From contig NC_080074.1 of assembly GCF_949987535.1 (NCBI RefSeq), positions 37,431,641-37,495,640 on the forward strand: DNA of 64,000 bases. The letters are read 5' to 3'. Below are positions 57,361-64,000 of the stretch, in pieces (the stretch's first letter is position 1; every line of letters starts with the position of its first letter). The translations under genes and the position numbers were made by a program. The DNA is from Balaenoptera acutorostrata. Taxonomy: Eukaryota > Chordata > Mammalia > Artiodactyla > Balaenopteridae. The notes under the pieces are model-generated. The model was not told the DNA's origin, made no database searches, and saw only the letters and a list, made by a program, of their open reading frames with translations.

Positions 57361-58634
57361 CAACAGGGGTTGGGGATTATGCAAAGGGGACGCAGTATCA
57401 ACAAGCGGAAAAGAAGATATCCCCTGTAGTCCAAGCATCCTCTTCATAATCTACAGACATAGTGTAGCATCCTGGAGAAGACAGGAGACGATGAGGTCAA
57501 GGGTTTAGATAGAAAGATTTTGTAGGACTTAAGAAACTCTTTAGCCACATAAGGACAGGAACTTTAAAAAACCTAAAATGGTGAAGCAAAAACCTCTGGG
57601 TCACCAATGACAAAAAAGGCTTTCAGCACAATTTACACTTATATTGTTTGATCTCTGTGGCTGCTCTGGCTAAACATATTTCCATCCTTGATTTGTAATA
57701 TCTTTCCACTTGGCTATAAATTCAGCTATTGCAGCTCTGTTCTCATTCCACGGCTTCAGTTTTGGTGCCTCTCTTGGTCTCTCAAATCCTAGCGTACTCG
57801 ATCCTGTGATTCGTCCTGGTTTCTAGGTACCCTGTCATCCACACCTGTCCCTTCAGCTGCTCTCCTTTGATATCTCAACCCTCTCACCCCACAATTATTG
57901 CAGTACTCTCCATCATCTCTCTCTTGCCTCCGTCTGCCCATGGGCAGCAGGAATCATTCTTCCTCCTGAAACCTATATGTTATTATCTCAAAAAGACTTA
58001 AAGTTTTAGGATTCTGGCAGGATTAACCTTAAGAAAGAAAGACGGTACTACTTTTCCATGCACACAAGGTGCAGAGGCAATACAATGCTATAGAGAAATG
58101 TTGAGGTTGGAGAGGAGGGAAGTTGGAAGCACTCATGTGGTACAGCCTCCATTTTCTCAGACACACAGGAGAGAGAAACAGATGCTCAGAGAGGTGGAGG
58201 AACAGTCGGCGGAAACAGCTGTGGAGAAGTGGTAGGTAATCCTTCAGATGACTGAAAATATTTCTGAGCTGCTGTGAGATCCCAGCTGAGGTCATACAGC
58301 ATGAAAATATGTAGCAGAAGGAAATATATTGCATTTTCCTTCTCTTGGTATTTGAAGATATTTTTAATATCTGTACGTTTGTGCATAAATTCCATTAATA
58401 TTTATACAAGTTGAATGGCATAATCACTTGCCTTCTAGATTGGTAAAATCATCAATGAGTCAATGATAAATTGAGTCTAAAAATAAGTTTGTGATCTTCA
58501 AACATCTTCCATCAGAAAGTTGGGTAGAAAAACCGAAGAGCTTTAACACAGTATTTTTGGTTTGTTTTATTTTTGTCTTTTTTTTTTTTTTTCCAATTTA
58601 GAGCCTGTAAGTTTATAATCCTTTTCCAATAATT
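57361..58634. other. Unclassified DNA
   Basis: No gene is supported. A short MIR-like antisense patch may lie near 58,150-58,210. A T-rich run is at 58,578-58,592. Confidence 0.4.
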
Positions 58635-58775
58635 CTTCAAACTTCATGTTCATGAGAGAGATTCTGATTCAGTGGGTCAGTGTCAGAGATCCTAAATGTA
58701 CATTATGAAAACCACCCTATGTATCTGTGAGAGCTGATCCCTTGATGAGGCTTTAGAAGCATTGGTCTATGTGGA
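58635..58775 (+). repeat. MER5-like hAT fragment
   Basis: 'gagattctgattcagtgggt' and the following text resemble a MER5-type element; strongly diverged. Confidence 0.4.
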
Positions 58776-58979
58776 GGAACAGGCATAGCATCTGTCAGTC
58801 TGTAGAGTCTCTGTGCTGCAACTAGCCCATCAAGTCATCTTTCCCACCAATTTTATCCTAATGCTGAAGACTCAAATTTACCCTTCTTCCATTTCAGTGA
58901 AGAACTATATATTTCACCAGCTTGCAGAAATGGAACATGGTTCCCAGTAATTAGCAAAGCAGTTCAAATGGCAAACTGT

Positions 58980-59330
58980 ATTTACAAAGGAATCAAAAGA
59001 TAATAATGAGCAAAGTTAAAAGCCTCGGGCATCACATTTTAATGGTTGGATGACAGCAGGCGCTGCTAATTGATTGCATTTTATAACCACAGCCTAATAA
59101 AGAAATTCGTCTTGAAGGAAGGCCCAAATTCCTACACATGAATTTCTTCGAAGTGATAAAGTAATAGTAGATATAATGGCATATTTTACATACAGGAGCT
59201 TATTATGATAAACATGACTCATAATATGAAGCTGGGGACTTTGAGCTATAATTTAGCAATCTAAGAAGGGGGAAAGCTGCAACTGTGATGAAACATTTGT
59301 TATGAACTTAGAATAGTAACTCAAATCACC
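58980..59330. other. Candidate conserved non-coding block
   Basis: No repeat character. Homeodomain-type words cluster here (CTAATTGATTGCAT near 59,067-59,080, TTAATGG near 59,040). Enhancer function is a guess. Confidence 0.3.
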
Positions 59331-60227
59331 TGTCTAATGTCTCTAGCTGAAAGAAATGTAGCCGGGATCAGCGGAACTTTGATATCTTAGTTTGGGGAGC
59401 ACAGGACAACCAGTGGAAAGCTGTGCATGTTCTCTGCAGTGAGAAAATAATGGAATTTAGATTTCAGGTAGGAGGAAAGAGAAGAGACAGGATCTAGCTA
59501 ATTTTTTAAGGGAATGGACAATATTCACTTTACTTCTTCATTTCTGAGTACACGCATGCTGCTCTGGAGGGTTCCCCTTTGATATATCTAAAATCCAAAG
59601 CGAATATAGGAGAAGGCAGAGGTGAGTATAGAGATGGATGGTGACCAGCCATGGGACAGAGTTCAGGATGGGATGGAGTCAGAATGGAAATAAGGGAAGT
59701 ATATTGATATGCTGTTCTTCCTCTAATCTCCTAATTCAAACAATTAAAGCCCAATAGGAATTTCCTGTCATAATTTGTTAAGTCATTCAATTATTTATCC
59801 TACAATCTTTAGTGAATGCTTATTATGTACTGAGGTTTGTTAAGCTCTCTTCTAAGGGGACACATCTTTCCCTTTGCATTTTACGGGTGAGAAACCAAAA
59901 TGCAGACAACAAAAAGAGTACAAAATTCTATTGTTAATTCCAATAATGAGATAGAGAGGGTGAGAGGGGTAAGAAAAAGAAAGAGAGAGAGAGAGACATA
60001 GGGAGAATATCATCTTAACATGAAACATATATAGCAAAGAACTCTAAAAGGCTTATGAAGTGCTGAAGACAATAGTTGTGCAATCTATGATATATCAACT
60101 AAACAGAATATTATTCAACCATTAAAATGTGATGAAAAGCGTAAATAATGTGAAAAATGCTTATTATATCATAGAAAATTTTAAAAGATGTAACATAAAG
60201 TACAAATATGCATTAAAAACAATATAG
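59331..60227. other. Unclassified DNA with GA run
   Basis: A short (GA)n run lies at 59,979-59,995. A weak MIR- or L2-like patch may lie near 59,765-59,905. Nothing else is seen. Confidence 0.4.
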
Positions 60228-60572
60228 GGGCTTCCCTGGCGATGCAGTGGTTGAGAATCCACCTGCCAATGCAGGGGACATGGGTTCAAGCCCTGGTCCG
60301 GGAAGATCCCACATGCTGTGGAGCAACTAAGCCCGTGTGCCACAAGTACTGAGCCTGTGCTCTAGAGCCCACGAGCCACAACTATGAAGCCCCTGTGCCC
60401 TAGAGTCCAAGTGCCCTAGAGCCCGTGCTCCACAACAAGAGAAGCCACTGCAGTGAGAACCCCTCGCACCTCAACGAAGAGTAACCCCTGCTCGCTGCAA
60501 TTAGAGAAAGCCCGCGCGCAGCAACAAAGACCCAAAGCAGCCAAAAATAAATAAATAAATAAATTTATATAA
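60228..60572 (+). repeat. Long CHR-type SINE, older and diverged
   Basis: Head GGGCTTCCCTGGCGATGCAG, B-box-like GGTTCAAGCC, a middle with repeated 'gtgccctagag' text, 'aaagacccaaagcagcc' and an (AAAT)n tail. Many CpGs are lost compared with the copies at 33 and 40 kb. A weak flanking match (AAAAACAATATA / AAAAAAATATATA) may be its target-site duplication. Confidence 0.88.
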
Positions 60573-62000
60573 AAAAATATATATAATGGCAAAGGAAATT
60601 AATCAAAATATTAACTTTGGATGTGTTTAGATTGGTAGGGCTGTGAACATCCTTCTTTTCTTTTTCTTCCTATTTTTATGTGTTTCCAGATTTCTTTTTA
60701 TGAAAACAAAATACTGTATAAAAATATACATGACCTACTAGAGAATGTCTAAATTTGGCTATATATTTTAAGCATATATCATTGCATGTTCCTTTTGAAT
60801 TTTTGTTACTGATATTTATAAATACCAGTTTCATACTCTAGCTTGGGTTTCCACTAGTCTTTGAACCCAAGCATACATAATGTATCTATCTATTTATTGC
60901 TTGTGTACTTGTATGTCAATGAATTGTCATCCCATAATTATTACATAATAGGAAAGAGAGCCACAGATCAGCAGAGGTAATAACATTGTGATACAGTGAT
61001 CTCTGCTTTCTCTATCTGGTGTTACCCTATTTTATTTGGAAATTATAATTTTAAAAAAGATTACCAAAGAGCACAACATAAATTCTTTCAGTGTTTTTGA
61101 GGTTGTTGAATTAACCAGTGTCCATGTGTGTTAATGTGTGGATTTCATAACATGAATGAAATATTCAGAAGCATGCTTTCCAATAAATATTTGAGAAATG
61201 GGACATATAGTAGAATTTGAAGATAACCATATTTGGCTCAAGACCCATTGATTCTCAGTCCTTGATTTACTATTCTGGGCACTAATTTTAACATATTAAA
61301 TCAGTGGAAACTCATTTACTTATTCCAGGTGGAGAATTTGTGGTCATTAATATGGTGACTTGAGCTACCTATCAATAAAAATATTGTGAAAGTGGCGGGG
61401 AAAGTTTTAAAATATAAATTTAATTTAATGTTTAATAAAACATTTCAAATACTTGAGAAATGGTCATTTGTATACATTTTGGGGACTATTTTTAGCCCCA
61501 CCCCACCATGGCTGGGGCCTGGTAAACATCTTTAAAGTAGGCTTAAACTAATTTACACTGTTTTCATCTTAATTAGTTCAGTTCAGCAGGGTTTTATTAA
61601 TATAGCAGAATAAAAAATATTCAGGATAAAGGTTTGATACTCCATTGTATGTGTGTGCATGTGTATGTGTTCAAGCGTGATTGTGTGTTTGAGAACACGT
61701 GTGCACCTTTCCATGAAGTAGGACAAAGCATTGATGGCACCCAGGGTGGCTTGAGAGAACTTTAGCCTCCCTTCCCCATTTCCAACAAACCCTTTTCTAT
61801 GTTTTTTTAATGCATGGTTGGTAGTTCCTTAATCATATGAGAAATGCTATGCAAATGCAGCTTCATGATTCATCTCACCTCTTTCTCTAACTAGATGGCC
61901 AACCTTAAGACTCAGAAATATCACGTAAGTGAAAATTCTGGAGCTGCCCTCCCAGGGCGATTAAGAGGCTCTGAAGACTCTTCCTGTAGAATTTAGTGTC
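60573..62000. other. Unclassified AT-rich DNA
   Basis: No gene is supported. A degenerate TG-rich patch lies near 61,648-61,710. Confidence 0.4.
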
Positions 62001-62011
62001 CCATGGATGCA

Positions 62012-62108
62012 TTTTTTTTAATGATTCTTTTTTTTTTAATTGAAGTATAGTTGATTTACAATGTTGTACTAGTTTTAGGTGTACAGCAAAGTGATACAGT
62101 TATATATA

Positions 62109-62139
<31 letters not shown>

Positions 62140-62759
62140 TCTTTTTCAGATTCTTTTCCCTTATAGATTATTACAAAATATTGAGTGTAGTTCCCTGTGC
62201 TGTACAGTAGGTGCTAGTTGGTTATCTATTTTATATATAGTAGTGTGTACATGTTAATCCCCAACTCCTAACTTATCCCCCTGCTTTCTCTTTTGGTAAC
62301 CATAAATTTGTTTTCTATGTCTGTGGATCTACTTGTGTTTTGTATATAAGTTCATTTTATCATTTTTTTTTTTTTAAGATTTCACATATAAGTGATATCA
62401 TGATATTTGTCTTTCTCTGTCTGGCTTACTTCACTTAGTGTGATAATCTCTAGGTCCATCCACATTGCTGCAAATGGCATTATTTCAGAATGGCCATCAT
62501 CAAAAAGTCTACAAATAATAAATGCTGGAGAGAGTGTGGAGAAAAGGGAACCCTCCCACACTCTTGGTGGGAATGTAAACTGGTGCAGCCACAATGGATA
62601 ACAGTATGGAAGTTCCTTAAAAAACTAAAAGTAGAGCTACCCTATGATCCTGCAATCCCACTCCTGGGCATATATCTGGAGAAAACCATAATTTGAAAAG
62701 ATACATGCACCTCAGTGTTTATTGCAGCACTATTTACAATAGCCAGCACATGGAAGCAA
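62012..62759 (-). mobile_element. Twin-primed (5'-inverted) L1 insertion
   Basis: From 62,012 to about 62,484 the DNA is the reverse complement of an L1 3' end (T run, 3'UTR, ORF2 end at 'ggtccatccacattgctgca'). From about 62,485 to 62,759 the strand flips: the plus strand encodes ORF2 C-terminal text ([11 protein letters not shown], then [14 protein letters not shown]). About 100 bp of L1 is missing at the switch. CCATGGATGCA (62,001-62,011) and CCATGGATACA (62,760-62,770) flank the unit. Confidence 0.9.
62101..62140. repeat. (TG)n(TA)n microsatellite in L1 3'UTR
   Basis: Alternating TATATATATG, TGTGTGTG and a TA run, grown within the L1 3'UTR. Confidence 0.85.
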
Positions 62760-62770
62760 CCATGGATACA

Positions 62771-64000
62771 CCTTTGCATGGGTATGCATTCCACTCCAAA
62801 GCTGTAGTTGTGAGAGAAATCAAATTAAATCTGACTCTGAACTTCCCTCTTGCCAGCATGGTAGGAAGTCAATATAAGTCACTATATTTTTTCAGGGGGG
62901 GCGGGGAGGGGTGCTTGTCATTCCTCAGAATCCCACAAAAATTCAAGAAACATATAATGCCTCAGAAATGAAAGTGTTCACTTCAGTTCATGATGTTCTC
63001 CACTGACTTCATTCATTCATTCAACAAATATTGAGAACTTACTAATGGACAGGCATTGTTCTAGGCACTAAGGACACATCAGTGAGCTAGACATCACCAT
63101 CCAGGCCCCCTTGGCTTTTTGTAGGCAGGCAGCTCTGTAGCTCCAACGCTGGTAGGTGGCCTGAGCCCAAGGTCCAGCTCCTGTAAGTCTGCTTCTCAGC
63201 CATCCTCCACTGAGGCCTTGCTTGCTCCAGGCATCACTGCCACTCTCTCTCTTGCTCTCTCACCCATCTTTTTTCTCTTCCTCCACCTCACACTATACAA
63301 AACACACTCTCCCCTTCTCCCTTCCTCCAATATGTTTCTAAAGCCCAGAAAGCAGATTATCTGTAAGCAACATTTGCTTTTTGTCCTCTAACACAACCCT
63401 CCTTTCTGGCAAGCTGGTTCAACGGTGTGGCTTGGAAGAAAGGGTGTAGGGGAAAGGGCATGAAAAGGGAAAGAAATAAGTTTATATGACAATAACAAAC
63501 CTTGAGGGAAGTGTGGTGGGGTCTTAAAGAGCCTTTAATTTCCCAAAGCTAGTTCATCTTTGGCTTCCCAGGGATTTTTTTATAAGCGCAGTCTGACCCT
63601 TTATGAAATTGAGTTTATTTTTGCAAGAGGTGAAAGGATTTAAGGTCAGATCTCATGAGCTTTATCTAGGTTCTAATATTTGTGTGATTCTAGGTCTCAT
63701 TTCTATAATCTGACCCAAAGTAAAAATAGATGAACTAGAAACATTCTGGGCCTTTAAGAGTCTATTTTTCCTATTGAAGCTTCCTATATCCTTTATTCTT
63801 TATTAACTCTCTATAACCTGGACATATTTAATGCAATTATTAGAGATCAAAGCAATTGAATGTAAGAGAACAGCATTTATAGTTACTCCTGCAAAAAAGA
63901 CATCATATCTACTTCATTTACATCTCAGGTAGGATATTCAGTCACTGAACTAAAGGATAATCAAACACACCAGAGGGAATTTTAAGAATGCATGATACTC
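62771..64000. other. Unclassified DNA to window end
   Basis: A patch at about 63,010-63,095 ('ttcattcaacaaatattgag', 'ggcattgttctaggcactaa') is an old mammalian repeat end of uncertain family. A G-run lies at 62,895-62,911. No gene is supported. Confidence 0.4.

Overview
The window is nuclear DNA of a mammal, almost certainly a cetacean or a close cetartiodactyl relative. The call rests on several tRNA-derived CHR-type SINEs, which share a 5' head reading GGGCTTCCCTGGTGGCGCAG and an (AAATA)n-type tail, and on L1 elements with a matching cetartiodactyl character. I see no host protein-coding exon, tRNA, rRNA or CRISPR array that I can support. Almost every long open frame belongs to a LINE-1 or is a chance frame in low-complexity DNA. 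The stretch reads as intergenic or intronic DNA.

Layout. 1-8.2 kb: old repeats (SINE, MIR, L2, L1 3' ends, an MLT1-type LTR) in unique DNA. 8,267-15,683: one very young L1 insertion (L1-A), with exact 16-bp target-site duplications, open ORF1 and ORF2, a 3' transduction of about 1.35 kb containing an 82-bp x ~8 minisatellite, and a 64-A terminal homopolymer. 15.7-20.7 kb: old hAT, L1, L2, SINE, MLT1-like and MIR pieces. 20.7-33.7 kb: a nest of L1s. An old L1 (L1-C) is broken by a long-5'UTR L1 (L1-B), whose 5'UTR carries an antisense 5'-truncated L1; a further L1 3' end (L1-D) holds a SINE. 33.7-49.7 kb: mostly unique, AT-rich DNA with a candidate retroviral LTR, two CHR SINEs, a 40-bp L1 micro-insertion, Tigger-like, L2, MER5 and MIR fragments. 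49,779-55,739: a full-length but dead sister of L1-A (L1-E), with near-perfect target-site duplications. 55.7-64 kb: old repeats, a further CHR SINE and a twin-primed (5'-inverted) L1 at 62,012-62,759.

How it works together. L1-A encodes the two proteins needed for retrotransposition: an RNA-binding coiled-coil chaperone and an endonuclease/reverse transcriptase. The CHR SINEs and the truncated L1s show the products of such machinery: target-site duplications, A-rich tails, 5' truncation, inversion and transduction. L1-A appears to have lost its own AATAAA and to be the product of a transcript that read through into downstream genomic DNA and ended at another AATAAA. Boundaries of old repeats are by eye and good to roughly 10-50 bp; family names follow remembered consensus features, not a database search.
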